Assembly (NCBI GenBank): GCA_026129765.1
Contig: JAHCHP010000018.1
Location: forward strand, 19,815-83,814
DNA length: 64,000 nucleotides
Reading direction: 5' to 3'
Origin: Fimbriimonadia bacterium
GTDB taxonomy: Bacteria > Armatimonadota > Fimbriimonadia > Fimbriimonadales > GBS-DC
Positions 26,901 through 34,542 of the stretch are shown here, one piece after another. The notes under the pieces were generated by a model. The model was not told where the DNA came from. It worked only from the letters and a program-made list of their open reading frames with translations, and ran no database searches. The number at the start of each line of letters is the position of its first letter. Within the stretch, counting starts at the first letter, position 1. The position numbers were made by a program, and so were the translations under genes.

Positions 26901-27129
26901 CTATCGCTGGGTACTGGGACGCGCGCCATCAGTCGCCGAAATGCGGGTCCTGTTGGACGGTCTCCAAAAGCGATTGGCGCGCTATCAGTCGGATGAAGAA
27001 GCCGCCTTAAAGCTGGTCAGTATGGGCGAATATATCCGCGACGAAAAGTTGAATGTGGCGGAATTGGCAGCCTACACCCTCACGGCAAGCGTGATTCTGA
27101 ATTTAGACGAAACGATTACAAAGGAATAG
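23971..27129 (+). CDS. DUF1549/DUF1553 (planctomycete-type) cytochrome-like secreted protein with LamG insert
   Basis: A 1052-residue exported protein. Order: signal peptide (to about residue 30); PSCyt1 cytochrome-c-like domain with the haem-type motif CFGCH and [15 protein letters not shown]1549 (about 150-370) with [15 protein letters not shown] and the second CARCH motif; a LamG/concanavalin-like insert (about 460-630) with [16 protein letters not shown]1553 from about 730, including [20 protein letters not shown] and FDAPGRE. These proteins abound in Planctomycetes, Verrucomicrobia and Armatimonadota and are thought to take part in polysaccharide degradation, unproven. It is followed 5 bp later by its usual DUF1501 partner. 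A TATTTT at 23961 ends 4 nt before the ATG. Confidence 0.9.
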   Translation: MTWKQAWSGIFWGALPALLTWSTATQTSAPAPQVSFAQEVLPVLKASCFGCHGPDKQKGGLRLDSREAMLKGGDSGPAILPGKGKSSLLVKRINGSDPPQMPLMFPPLDEKQIATIQSWIDQGAVWEESAPQHWAFVAPKRPALPKVKNPDWTQNEIDLFILSRLEREKLKPSPEADRATLLRRVSLDLTGIPPTPAEMDAFLKDKSPDAYEKAVDRLLASPRYGERMAMDWLDYARYADSNGYQADFERYQWRWRDWVIDAFNKNMPYDQFTIEQIAGDMLPNATLEQRIATGFSRNHRINTEGGVIAEEWRVENVIDRVETTSTIWLGLTMGCARCHDHKYDPISQKEFYQFYAYFNNVPESGTGEERPVNHPPLLKAPTPQQAKQLTAYDKRIGELENQIQTRLTANELRAMAWQMDDASDIEKSLTQDVVGRYVLSLKPQLSGGDASPPVVSGEIKEEAGHSSGAVDTTRGHIDLGGAGDFEKHQSFSYGAWVNPANGNNGAPLARMDSRNDFRGWDLYLAGMRPMAHIIHRWPSNTLKVVSKKTVPVNQWSHILVTYDGSAKPEGLKIYINGQPVETTIEVNTLTETIRTEVTTKVGTRTGSDQFAGKVDDPVIYRRALSSEEVMALAGGDTARSLAAIPPAQRSPEQKLLLTRFWSKKYDSEYRQWSEEFDQQKKARGALDSQITTVMVMEEMPQPRDCYVLIRGQYDQKGETVSAGLPAVLPPMPAKSPNNRLGLAKWIMHPQNPLTARVTVNRLWERFFGAGIVRTSEDFGTRGELPSHPELLDWLATELVRLKWDLKAAQKKIVMSATYRQSSAATPELLRRDPQNRLLARGPRFRLPAEVIRDQALAVSGLLVEKTGGPSVRPYQPEGIWNETNNYGNLLNYQHDKDANLYRRSLYTIWKRTAAPPTMTLFDAPGREMCRVSRARTNTPLQALALMNEATYVEASRVLAQRMMKYGGRTPEQRIRYAYRWVLGRAPSVAEMRVLLDGLQKRLARYQSDEEAALKLVSMGEYIRDEKLNVAELAAYTLTASVILNLDETITKE

Positions 27130-27134
27130 GAACG

Positions 27135-28622
27135 ATGGACACTTGGAAATTGCTCAATCATATATGGCAGGTTCAGGACCAAATGAACCGACGGGCGTTT
27201 ATCTCAAAAACGGCAGGGCTGGGTTTCGCCGCATTAGCCAGTCTGCTCTCAGAACAGGGCTACGCCGCGCAAGCCGCCCCACTCCAGCCGAAAAGCCGAG
27301 CAGGAGGACTGTCCGGTCTGCCCCACCATTCGCCCAAAGTGAAGCGTATCATCTACCTGTTCCAATCGGGCGCGCCCTCGCAGTTTGAGCTGTTCGATTA
27401 TAAGCCCCAACTGGAAAAGTTCCGCGCGCAAGAATTGCCCGATAGTGTGCGTATGGGACAGCGTTTGACCGGCATGACTTCCGGGCAAAAATCGTTCCCC
27501 GTCGCGCCCAACATTTTCAAGTTCAAGCAGCATGGCGAAAGCGGCGTGATGCTGAGCGAACTGCTGCCTCACACAGGAACCATCTCCGATAAAATCTGTT
27601 TGATTCGCTCGATGCATACCGACGCGATCAACCATGACCCCGCCATCACCTTTTTCCAAACCGGTTTCCAATTGGCGGGCAGACCCAGCATCGGCTCGTG
27701 GCTCTCTTACGGATTAGGCACAGAAAACAAAGACCTGCCTGCTTATGTGGTACTGACTTCGCGGGGAACCGGCAGACCCGATGACCAACCGCTCTATGAC
27801 CGCCTATGGGGGTCCGGCTTCTTGCCCACCCAGCATCAGGGCGTCAAATTCCGCAATGTAGGCGACCCCGTTCTGTTCCTCTCCAATCCAGAGGGAGTCG
27901 ACCGCGAAGCGCGGGGCGAAATGATCGCCGAAGTGAACGAACTGAACAAAATGAAGTACGACACGGTGAAAGACCCAGAGATCTCGACGCGCATCTCCCA
28001 ATATGAGATGGCATTCCGCATGCAAGCCTCGGTTCCCGATCTTATCGACCTGTCGAAAGAACCAGACCATGTTCTGGATATGTACGGACCCGATGTGAAG
28101 AAACCAGGAACCTACGCCTACAACTGTCTCTTGGCGCGCCGGTTGAGCGAACGCGGAGTTCGCTTTGTGCAGTTGTTCCACATGGGCTGGGATCATCACG
28201 GCGGGCTTCCCAGCGCGATTCGCGGGCAATGCAAAGATACCGACCAGCCGACCGCTGCGCTCATCAAAGATTTGGAGCAGCGCGGATTGATGGAGGATAC
28301 GCTGGTGGTATGGGGCGGCGAATTTGGCAGGACGGTTTACTCTCAAGGCGACTTAACGATGGACAACTATGGGCGCGACCACCATCCGCGCTGTTTCAGC
28401 CTCTGGTTGACGGGTGCGGGTATCAAACAGGGCATGACCTATGGAGAAACCGACGATTACAGCTATAACATCGTCCGGGATCCGGTCAGCGTGCATGACC
28501 TGCATGCGACGATTCTTCACCTGCTGGGAATTGACCACACGCGCCTGACCTACCGCTATCAAGGGCGGGATTTCCGGTTGACCGATGTTTTCGGAGAGCT
28601 ATTGAAACCGATTCTCAGTTGA
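27135..28622 (+). CDS. DUF1501 domain protein, Tat-exported sulfatase-like partner of the DUF1553 protein
   Basis: A 495-residue protein of the DUF1501 family, distantly related to alkaline phosphatase/sulfatase folds. The N-terminus carries a twin-arginine motif ([18 protein letters not shown]) preceded by a short leader typical for this family. Conserved blocks are [50 protein letters not shown] and [17 protein letters not shown], with His and Asp clusters likely to bind metal. It is co-transcribed with the preceding gene. The stop codon directly abuts the smpB stop on the other strand (TGATCA), leaving no spacer. Confidence 0.9.
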   Translation: MDTWKLLNHIWQVQDQMNRRAFISKTAGLGFAALASLLSEQGYAAQAAPLQPKSRAGGLSGLPHHSPKVKRIIYLFQSGAPSQFELFDYKPQLEKFRAQELPDSVRMGQRLTGMTSGQKSFPVAPNIFKFKQHGESGVMLSELLPHTGTISDKICLIRSMHTDAINHDPAITFFQTGFQLAGRPSIGSWLSYGLGTENKDLPAYVVLTSRGTGRPDDQPLYDRLWGSGFLPTQHQGVKFRNVGDPVLFLSNPEGVDREARGEMIAEVNELNKMKYDTVKDPEISTRISQYEMAFRMQASVPDLIDLSKEPDHVLDMYGPDVKKPGTYAYNCLLARRLSERGVRFVQLFHMGWDHHGGLPSAIRGQCKDTDQPTAALIKDLEQRGLMEDTLVVWGGEFGRTVYSQGDLTMDNYGRDHHPRCFSLWLTGAGIKQGMTYGETDDYSYNIVRDPVSVHDLHATILHLLGIDHTRLTYRYQGRDFRLTDVFGELLKPILS

Positions 28623-29087
28623 TCAACGTTGCAATTCGCGCTCTAAATCGCGCTGCATGTCGCGCTCTTTGATGGTATCGCGTTTGTCAAATTGGCGTTT
28701 GCCTTTCACAAGCCCGATCTCCAGTTTGGCTTTACCGCGCCGGAAATAGAGCTTTAAGGGAACAATCGCGAACCCTTTTTGCTCCACTTTGCCGCGCAGA
28801 CGGTTGATTTCATACTTATGCATCAACAGTTTTCGCTTCCGGCGCGGGTCATGCCCGAAGCGCGATGCGGGATCATAGGGGCTGATATGAATGCCATAAA
28901 CCCACAACTCGCCATTCTCCACTTGGCAATACGAGTCGGTCAGGTTCGCCTTCCCTTCCGCTATCGATTTGACCTCCGAACCCATCAACGCCATCCCCGC
29001 CTCAAACTTATCTTCCACACTATAGTCGTGGTAAGCCTTGCGGTTCGTTGTCACAATTTTGATTCCACCTGAGCTTTCTTGCGCCAT
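28623..29087 (-). CDS. smpB: SsrA-binding protein SmpB
   Basis: A 154-residue SmpB with NRKAYHDYSVEDKFEAGMAL, GSEVKSIAEGKANLTDSYC, the tRNA-mimic loop and the basic C-terminal tail (LVKGKRQFDKRDTIKERD). It brings tmRNA to stalled ribosomes for trans-translation. No ssrA gene is recognised in this window. Convergent with the DUF1501 gene, stop to stop. Confidence 0.96.
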   Translation of the reverse strand: MAQESSGGIKIVTTNRKAYHDYSVEDKFEAGMALMGSEVKSIAEGKANLTDSYCQVENGELWVYGIHISPYDPASRFGHDPRRKRKLLMHKYEINRLRGKVEQKGFAIVPLKLYFRRGKAKLEIGLVKGKRQFDKRDTIKERDMQRDLERELQR

Positions 29088-29243
29088 AATCGTTAATCAA
29101 AGACTGCCTTCAGTACCAGTTCGCATGTCTGTCCTATTGGAGGGCGAAGCTCCGTCTTCGCCGAAAAAGCAGACCCATTCGCTGCGCTCAGGGTGACAAT
29201 GCCTATTGTCATGCCAAGCGTAGCCGAGGCATCTGCTGCTATG
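29088..29243. other. Spacer between smpB and the IS element
   Basis: 156 bp, mostly a dispersed repeat copy (29131-29243). No gene is seen. Confidence 0.6.
29131..29243 (+). repeat. Dispersed intergenic repeat, copy 4, adjoining the IS
   Basis: It contains AAAAAGCAGACCCATTCGCT, GCGCTCAGGGTGACA, then TGTCATGCCAAGCGTAGCCG and AGGCATCTGCTG. It ends within 3 bp of the IS left inverted repeat. Confidence 0.75.
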
Positions 29244-29260
29244 TAATAAGTCAAGGGGGC
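29244..29260 (+). repeat. IS inverted repeat, right end (transposase 3' side)
   Basis: TAATAAGTCAAGGGGGC, the exact reverse complement of 30681-30697. Confidence 0.85.
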
Positions 29261-29540
29261 GACCCTCTCGCTTCGATGGTTTCCTCACATTGGCTTCCTC
29301 ACATTGGCTTGCTCACTTTCTTGCTCACCCGCGCTACTGTACACTGCGTACGCTCCATTGAACCTCAGGGCTTACTGTCTGCTATCCGTGGCACGCCCGA
29401 TCGCGTCCACTCTCGGAAACTCATCCGCACCTGTCGCTCTTGCTCAAAAGGACTTCTGTCTTTTCAACGTCGCCGCACCGACTGCAGATGCCCCGAAGCT
29501 CCCCTTCTGAGCGGTAGCCCCTGAGATCCCCGTAAAGACT
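29261..29540 (-). ncRNA. Candidate bridge RNA region of the IS element
   Basis: 280 nt between the transposase stop and the inverted repeat has no credible gene; small plus-strand frames are low-quality. In IS1111-type elements this region encodes the guide (bridge) RNA whose loops pair with target and donor. It contains an exact 14-bp tandem duplication (TTCCTCACATTGGC at 29281 and 29295). Exact RNA ends and loops cannot be set by eye. Confidence 0.4.
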
Positions 29541-30614
29541 TTAAGAACGCACTTCGTACAGCCGACGCTCTTTCAACACCGCATACACCCGCGCCGATAA
29601 ATGACGAGCCACCGCCACAATCGCCTTGTGGGCTCCCCGACGCGCCTTCAAACGCTCATACACCGCCCGCAGTTCCGGGTCCCGCCTCACCGCACACCAC
29701 GCCGCTTCAATCAACACACAGCGCAACGAGCCGTTCGCAAACGGGGTAATCGCCCCCCGCACCACCCGGTCGCCCGAGGAATGCTCCGTCGGGGTTAGAC
29801 CACAAAAGCGAGCCAACTCCTCGACCCGACGCAAGCCCCGCCAATCTCCAATCCGAGCCAGCAGCGTACTGCCGACCACCAACCCCACTCCGGGCAGGCT
29901 GCACACATAGCGCAGCGAATCGCTCAATTCCGGGTGTTGCTGACACCAAGCCCGGATCCGACGCGTCGTTGTCTGAACCTGTCGCTGAAAAAAGACGAGC
30001 TCCTCTAACAAGGCGTCTAACTCGTCGCGCAGCCCGGGAGCCACCTCCAAGTCGCGCAAAGCCTGTACACGCGCGCGGCTCCACGCCGTGCGCCCGATTT
30101 GCGGAAAGGGAACCCCGTATTGGTGCAACATAGCGCGGATCCGGTTCTTCGTCGCTCCCACCGCTTTCTGCAGTCGCTGGCGGTTCGCCACCTTCGTCCG
30201 CAACACCCGATACGCGGCGCTGGGAACCCGGATCCCGGTCAGTTGCCCGCCCATCAACCAGCGGGCTAACCGCTCGCTGTCCAAACGGTTGGTCTTCACA
30301 TCCTGCGTGCGCGACACCGGCAAACTCGTCGGCGCGACCACCAGACAGGCGATGCCCGCTTGCACGAAAGCGTCAAACAACCCAAACCCCGTGGGACCGG
30401 CTTCGTACACCGCCGCGATCCGCGTGAGGTCGCCGCAGACCCGCTGCAATCGCTGGATCAGCCCCTCCGCTTTGGGGGGCATCGTCCAAGACTGCTTCTC
30501 TCCCTCCCTATTCATGATCGTGATGGCGTAGTGATGGGTATCTACATCCATTCCCACAAACCAGTCAAACTCTCTGGGGCAGATTTGCCCGTTCAGTCGG
30601 GTATGATTCTTCAT
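29541..30614 (-). CDS. IS110 family transposase (DEDD recombinase)
   Basis: A 357-residue transposase. ATG 30614 is chosen for the GAGGAGG site just upstream; the open frame runs further but lacks one. The N-terminal RuvC-like DEDD domain shows FVGMDVDTHHYAI (Asp), VYEAGPTGFGLF (Glu) and KTNRLDSERLARWL (Asp, Asp). A coiled-coil middle follows (residues about 170-230). The C-terminal Transposase_20 domain has CSLPGVGLVVGSTLLARIGD, FCGLTPTEHSSGD and GNGSLR-like FANGSLRCVLIEAAW with the catalytic Ser. No frameshift or stop is seen. Confidence 0.93.
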   Translation of the reverse strand: MKNHTRLNGQICPREFDWFVGMDVDTHHYAITIMNREGEKQSWTMPPKAEGLIQRLQRVCGDLTRIAAVYEAGPTGFGLFDAFVQAGIACLVVAPTSLPVSRTQDVKTNRLDSERLARWLMGGQLTGIRVPSAAYRVLRTKVANRQRLQKAVGATKNRIRAMLHQYGVPFPQIGRTAWSRARVQALRDLEVAPGLRDELDALLEELVFFQRQVQTTTRRIRAWCQQHPELSDSLRYVCSLPGVGLVVGSTLLARIGDWRGLRRVEELARFCGLTPTEHSSGDRVVRGAITPFANGSLRCVLIEAAWCAVRRDPELRAVYERLKARRGAHKAIVAVARHLSARVYAVLKERRLYEVRS

Positions 30615-30680
30615 GCTTGTTTCCTCCTCTTTGGTTCTGATGGTTTCTATCGAGATTCTACTCGAGCGAGGGGGAGACAA

Positions 30681-30697
30681 GCCCCCTTGACTTATTA
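30681..30697 (-). repeat. IS inverted repeat, left end (transposase 5' side)
   Basis: GCCCCCTTGACTTATTA on the plus strand, perfectly complementary to 29244-29260. Confidence 0.85.
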
Positions 30698-30749
30698 GCA
30701 TACCCGTCTTTTTGAGTTGTCTAACATCCCTACTATAAGTGTACCCTGT

Positions 30750-30757
30750 GGTAGAAT
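30750..30757 (+). promoter_or_regulatory. GGTAGAAT extended -10 box of ridA-like gene
   Basis: The box ends 8 nt before ATG 30766. It lies 52 bp outside the IS inverted repeat. Confidence 0.55.
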
Positions 30758-30765
30758 AAAGCATC

Positions 30766-31179
30766 ATGGAAAAGAACGAAGAACAACCGCGACAGAGGGT
30801 TTCATCAGGCACGGCGTGGGAGCGCGAAGTGGGTTACTCCCGCGCAATCCGCGTGGGCAACCGTGTCTATGTGGCAGGCACAACCGCTGTGGACGAAGAA
30901 GGGCGGCTGGTGGGTGAGAACAACCCCTATGCTCAAGCGATGTTCATTTTTCGGAAAATCGAGAGCGCGCTCACTGAAGCAGGCGCGTCGATGAGCGATG
31001 TGGTTCGAACGCGGATGTATATCATTCGCCGCGAAGATTGGGAAGCGGTGGGGCGCGCGCACGGCGAATTTTTCCGGGAAACACAACCTGCAGCGACTCT
31101 CATCGTTGTGCAGGGTCTCATCGCGGCTGAGTTGCTGATCGAGATAGAGGTCGATGCAGAGATATCAGACCACTCTTAA
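30766..31179 (+). CDS. RidA/YjgF/YER057c family protein
   Basis: A 137-residue Rid-family protein. It has the family features SSGTAWEREVGYSRAIRVG, VYVAGTTAV, QAMFIFRKIESALTEAGAS, DVVRTRMYI and the C-terminal LLIEIEVDA. The archetype RidA deaminates reactive enamines and imines. Here the usual active-site Arg is found within RTRMYI. The 14-residue N-terminal extension (MEKNEEQPRQRVSS) is unusual but fits the leaderless start. Its stop overlaps that of the convergent ALDH-like gene by 4 bp (TTAA). Confidence 0.88.
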   Translation: MEKNEEQPRQRVSSGTAWEREVGYSRAIRVGNRVYVAGTTAVDEEGRLVGENNPYAQAMFIFRKIESALTEAGASMSDVVRTRMYIIRREDWEAVGRAHGEFFRETQPAATLIVVQGLIAAELLIEIEVDAEISDHS

Positions 31180-32084
31180 TAACCCATCGGATGCCAGACC
31201 GTTTTGGCTTCCACAAACGGCTCAACAAAGCTCAAGCCTTGTGCCGCCTCCGAACGCCAATCCGCCTCGCTGTCCATCGGAAACTCGAACACCCGCTTCA
31301 CCGAGTCGGCAGCCCGCTGGTTCAATAAGACAACCTGCTCCTGAGGCAATCCCGCATACCCAAGCGCATCGACATCCAAGTGACTCGCGATGGGTTCCAA
31401 CAATTCCGCCCGGTAACCCGACAAAAGATTGATAACACCCGCAGGCACATCGGAAACGGGCAGCGCCTCTGCAAATATCATGCCCACTGTAGGGTACTTT
31501 TCAGAGATCAACGCGAACGCGCTATTCCCGCTCATGATCACTGGAGCCAGCATCGAAGTGAGCGCGAGCAGCGGCGAATCATCAGGACAAAACAACCCCA
31601 CAACGCCGGTCGCTTCCACCTGCGTGAAATTGTGGATCGGAGCAGCCACTGGATTGACCGACGAAAGCAGCGCGCTCCATTTGTCGCTCCAGCCCGCATA
31701 GTAAACCCAGCGGTCGATTGACAACTGCGTTTCTGCCTGCGCCGTTTTCAAAGAGACGCCGGTCGCTCTGCGAATCTCTTCTGCAAACTCATCGAGGCGG
31801 CTCTCCATCATCTCCGCGATCCGGTACAGAATCTGCCCGCGATTATAGGCGGTTCGCTTCGCCCAGCCCGATTGCGCGCTGCGCGCTGCGCTGACCGCAT
31901 CCCGCGCATCTTTGCGCGATGCCCACGCCGCGTTCGCCAAAAACGCGCCCTTCGCATCCGACACTTCAAAAGCGCGCCCCGACTCGCTGCGCGGGTATTG
32001 CCCGCCAATATACAATTTGTAAGTCTTTCGGATTGCGGCGCGCTGGCTAAGATCACCCGCTTTGGGCTTCAATGTTTTTGGCAT
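31176..32084 (-). CDS. Truncated, probably non-catalytic aldehyde dehydrogenase homologue
   Basis: A 302-residue protein covering the NAD-binding part of ALDH: KLYIGGQYPRSESGRAFEV at the N-terminus, VEATGVVGLFCPDDSPLLAL, SGNSAFALISEKYP and DVPAGVINLLSGY. The usual continuation (ELGGKSP and the GQxCxA catalytic Cys loop, about 200 residues) is absent. A different tail ends FVEPFVEAKTVWHPMGY. Paired short ALDH-like proteins with a KTVWHP ending are known next to full ALDHs in other bacteria, so the shape may be native. No full-length partner is adjacent. Its start overlaps the rdgB 3' end by 32 bp. Confidence 0.75.
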   Translation of the reverse strand: MPKTLKPKAGDLSQRAAIRKTYKLYIGGQYPRSESGRAFEVSDAKGAFLANAAWASRKDARDAVSAARSAQSGWAKRTAYNRGQILYRIAEMMESRLDEFAEEIRRATGVSLKTAQAETQLSIDRWVYYAGWSDKWSALLSSVNPVAAPIHNFTQVEATGVVGLFCPDDSPLLALTSMLAPVIMSGNSAFALISEKYPTVGMIFAEALPVSDVPAGVINLLSGYRAELLEPIASHLDVDALGYAGLPQEQVVLLNQRAADSVKRVFEFPMDSEADWRSEAAQGLSFVEPFVEAKTVWHPMGY

Positions 32085-32712
32085 GAGAGTCTCCTGTGAA
32101 AAGGGCGCGCAAGGCAGGGATCGCTTTCATCATCACCTGCGCCCGGTGGCTTATCCGGTTCTTAAATTCGGGGGGTAGTTCCGCCATCGTACATCCAAAA
32201 CGCGGTAAGAAGAAGATAGGATCATAGCCGAAGCCTCCACTGCCTCGCGGGGAGCGCGTGATGATGCCTTCGCAAGTGGCTTCGTAAGTTTCGGCGTGAC
32301 CATTGGGCAGCGCAATCGCCACCGCGCACCGGAATCGCGCGGTTCGTTCCGCATCAGGCGCATTTTCCATCTGCGCCAAGATGATCGCCATCTTCTGGGG
32401 GAAAGGGGTTGACTCGCCCGCAAAGCGTCTGGAGAATAGCCCAGGCTGCCCGTTCAGGAAATCGATCTCCAGTCCCGCGTCATCGGCAAACGCGATTTCA
32501 CCGGTGAACTTGGCACATGCGGTGGCTTTGATCAAAGCGTTCTCCGCATAAGTAGAACCGTTCTCTTCCGGTTCTGCCGCGCCCTCGTAATCGGCTAACA
32601 GGCGCGTTATTGCCGACAGATCATTCAACCCTTGTTCTAAAATGGCAGCGATTTCACGCGATTTTGCCTGGTTATGGCTGGCGATGACGATGACTGGTTT
32701 GCCCTCATCCAT
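32053..32712 (-). CDS. rdgB: XTP/dITP diphosphatase (RdgB/HAM1 family)
   Basis: A 219-residue nucleotide pyrophosphatase. It has SHNQAKSREI (substrate loop), the catalytic ADDAGLEIDFLNGQPGLFS, and GGFGYDPIFFLPRFGCTMAELPPEFKNRISHRAQ. It removes deaminated purine triphosphates (ITP, dITP, XTP) from the pool. Upstream GGTATAAT ends 11 nt before the ATG, so the leader is at most about 5 nt. It heads a two-gene unit with the ALDH homologue. Confidence 0.94.
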   Translation of the reverse strand: MDEGKPVIVIASHNQAKSREIAAILEQGLNDLSAITRLLADYEGAAEPEENGSTYAENALIKATACAKFTGEIAFADDAGLEIDFLNGQPGLFSRRFAGESTPFPQKMAIILAQMENAPDAERTARFRCAVAIALPNGHAETYEATCEGIITRSPRGSGGFGYDPIFFLPRFGCTMAELPPEFKNRISHRAQVMMKAIPALRALFTGDSHAKNIEAQSG

Positions 32713-32723
32713 AAGTGGAAAAG

Positions 32724-32731
32724 ATTATACC
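32724..32731 (-). promoter_or_regulatory. GGTATAAT extended -10 box of rdgB
   Basis: On the complement the box ends 11 nt before ATG 32712. Confidence 0.55.
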
Positions 32732-32842
32732 CGCCCCGCCTTCACGCTTAGTTTGCTCAGGAATGCGCCCACAAACGTGCAAATTTCTTGCGCAAGACAA
32801 CAGATTTTTTTCTACTGCCTTGCGCATTCATCACTTCAATTT

Positions 32843-33715
32843 TCACGCCCGAACATAACCGCCCGTCATCTGTCCCAACCGTCTCACACGCTCCTGAATT
32901 GGCGGGTGGGTAGCGAACAAATTCATCAGCGCGCCGCCGCTCAGCGGGTTCACGATAAACAGATGCGCGGTGGCAGGTTGCGCATGGGGGTTCGGAATCT
33001 GGCGCGAGGCTTGCTCTAATTTCAACAGAGCGTTCGACAAACCGTTCGGATTGCCAGCAATCTCTGCGCCAACCCGATCCGCTTCGTACTCGCGGGTACG
33101 CGAAATCGCCATCTGAATAATCATTGCGGCAATAGGCGCAAGCACCACCATCAACAGACCGCCCACCAAACCCAACGGGCTGCTGCCCGGTCCATCATCG
33201 TCGCTGCTATGTCCGCCGAACATCGACATAAAGTAGAACATCTGCGCCAAGCTGGAGATTGCGCCCGCAATGGTCGCCACTATTGTCATAGTCAGCGTAT
33301 CGCGGTTCTTGATATGCGCCAGTTCATGCGCGATCACGCCTTCTACCTCGTCGCGGTTCATCAAATTCACAAGCCCCTGCGTCACCGCGACTGCCGAATG
33401 TTGCGGATTGCGTCCTGTCGCGAATGCGTTCGGCTGCATTTCCGGCAGTAGATACAGTTTCGGCATCGGCATCCCTGCGCGGTCACATAGATGGCGAGTC
33501 ATACGATACAGTTCAGGCGCTTGATGTTCTTCTAAAGGCTGCGCCCGGTACATCGCCAACACGATCTTATCGCTGAACCAATAGGCTCCAAAGTTCATCA
33601 CCAGCGCGAATGCCAGCGCGATGACCATACCGGTCGCGCCTCCGAACAAATTACCAAGCCACACAAACAACGCTGTGAGTGTTGCCAGCATTAAAGCCGT
33701 TTTCATCATACTCAT
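32843..33715 (-). CDS. htpX: Membrane zinc metalloprotease HtpX
   Basis: A 290-residue HtpX. It has two N-terminal spans, QPNAFATGRNPQHSAVAVTQG, the zinc motif VIAHELAHIKNRDTL (HExxH), two further spans in the middle, and the third ligand region REYEADRVGAEIAG. HtpX degrades misfolded membrane proteins with FtsH. The ATG overlaps the stop of a 19-codon upstream frame (ATGA), so it may be translationally coupled. A GGAGG lies 13-14 nt before the start. Divergent from rnc. Confidence 0.93.
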   Translation of the reverse strand: MSMMKTALMLATLTALFVWLGNLFGGATGMVIALAFALVMNFGAYWFSDKIVLAMYRAQPLEEHQAPELYRMTRHLCDRAGMPMPKLYLLPEMQPNAFATGRNPQHSAVAVTQGLVNLMNRDEVEGVIAHELAHIKNRDTLTMTIVATIAGAISSLAQMFYFMSMFGGHSSDDDGPGSSPLGLVGGLLMVVLAPIAAMIIQMAISRTREYEADRVGAEIAGNPNGLSNALLKLEQASRQIPNPHAQPATAHLFIVNPLSGGALMNLFATHPPIQERVRRLGQMTGGYVRA

Positions 33716-33771
33716 TGTCTTAGGTGAACCTCCATCATTGCAATATAGGTTGAGTTATTCATACGCTTCAT
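33712..33771 (-). CDS. Candidate 19-residue leader ORF overlapping the htpX start
   Basis: The transcript predicted from the GGTATAAT at 33779-33786 starts within a base or two of ATG 33771. A frame of 19 codons (MKRMNNSTYIAMMEVHLRQ) runs from that ATG and stops at TGA overlapping the htpX ATG as ATGA. The GGAGG that could serve htpX lies inside it. The peptide has no recognised family. It could be a leader peptide that couples or regulates htpX translation, or chance. Confidence 0.4.
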   Translation of the reverse strand: MKRMNNSTYIAMMEVHLRQ

Positions 33772-33778
33772 TGTTACA

Positions 33779-33786
33779 ATTATACC
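33779..33786 (-). promoter_or_regulatory. GGTATAAT extended -10 box of htpX (leader ORF)
   Basis: On the complement it ends 7 nt before ATG 33771 and 63 nt before the htpX ATG. The rnc box lies 31 bp away on the other strand. Confidence 0.55.
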
Positions 33787-33817
33787 GCCCAGCGCGCGCT
33801 CAGAGTTCCAGACGACA

Positions 33818-33825
33818 GGTATAAT
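33818..33825 (+). promoter_or_regulatory. GGTATAAT extended -10 box of rnc
   Basis: The box ends 6 nt before GTG 33832, giving a leaderless transcript with a GTG start. Confidence 0.55.
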
Positions 33826-33831
33826 TGGGGA

Positions 33832-34542
33832 GTGTGGTTTCGGCGTTCGAAGGAAAATCAGACACTGCCTATTCGCAATAAAGCCCTGTTGGAGCAAGCC
33901 TTTACCCATCGCTCCTATACCGAGGGCGAACTGCAAGCCAGTAATGAACGGTTAGAGTTTTTGGGCGATTCGGTTTTGGGGCTGATCGTGAGCGAATACT
34001 TGTGCCAGAATCACCCCGATTGGGATCAGGGACACTTATCGAAGGCGCGAGCCAGCTTAGTGCGCGAAAGCACCCTTGCGCGCGCGGCAGTCGACGCCAA
34101 TCTCTCCTCCATGCTCAAACTGAGTCCCAGTGAAGAGGCTTCGGGGGGACGTGAGCGGGCGTCTATTTTGAGCGATGCCTTCGAGGCGGTCGTAGCAGCC
34201 ATCTACCTGGACCGGGGTTTAGAGGAAGCGCGCAAATTTGTACTGGAACACCTGCAGCCTGCCTTGGATAAGTTGGAGCGCGGGGAGATGCCGGTCCACG
34301 ACCATAAGTCTCAGCTACAGGAGTTGACCCAAGCCTACTGGCGCAAAGTTCCCTCCTATAAGGTGGTGGATGAAAAAGGCACACCGCACCGCAAAACGTT
34401 TGTCGTGGAGGCGCGTGTGAAAGAGGTTGTTTTGGGGTCTGGTTCAGGCTCCAGCAAAAAACAAGCGCAACAAAGCGCGGCGGCGAACGCTATCGAGAAT
34501 ATCAATAAAAACAGGAGGTCTTTTGACGATGCCATTGGCTGA
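33832..34542 (+). CDS. rnc: Ribonuclease III
   Basis: A 236-residue RNase III starting with GTG. It has the signature ERLEFLGDSVLGLIVSEYL with catalytic Glu and Asp, DAFEAVVAAIYLDRG, and a C-terminal dsRNA-binding domain (KSQLQELTQAYWRKVPSYKV, GSGSSKKQAQQSAAANAI). It cuts double-stranded RNA in rRNA and mRNA processing. It is the first gene of rnc-mtnP-MNT-DUF1611. The mtnP start overlaps its 3' end by 14 bp. Confidence 0.95.
   Translation: MWFRRSKENQTLPIRNKALLEQAFTHRSYTEGELQASNERLEFLGDSVLGLIVSEYLCQNHPDWDQGHLSKARASLVRESTLARAAVDANLSSMLKLSPSEEASGGRERASILSDAFEAVVAAIYLDRGLEEARKFVLEHLQPALDKLERGEMPVHDHKSQLQELTQAYWRKVPSYKVVDEKGTPHRKTFVVEARVKEVVLGSGSGSSKKQAQQSAAANAIENINKNRRSFDDAIG

Larger units (their letters stand above)
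29244..30697 (-). mobile_element. IS110 family (IS1111-like) insertion sequence, about 1454 bp
   Basis: Boundaries are set by a perfect 17-bp inverted repeat, TAATAAGTCAAGGGGGC at 29244-29260 and its complement at 30681-30697. The element holds one DEDD transposase gene, a short (66 nt) non-coding part upstream of it, and a long (280 nt) non-coding part downstream. Inverted repeats plus a long 3' non-coding end are traits of the IS1111 branch, in which the bridge RNA lies downstream of the transposase. True tips may extend a few bases beyond the repeats. No target duplication is expected or seen. The transposase frame is intact, so the element may be active. Confidence 0.8.

Noticed and set aside
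29281..29308. Possible start of a CRISPR-like array
   Set aside because: It is a single direct tandem duplication of 14 bp without spacers.
29276..29524. Overlapping small plus-strand ORFs downstream of the transposase
   Set aside because: They lie in the non-coding end of the IS, overlap each other in different frames, have no ribosome site and no protein-like composition. The region is better read as a candidate bridge RNA.
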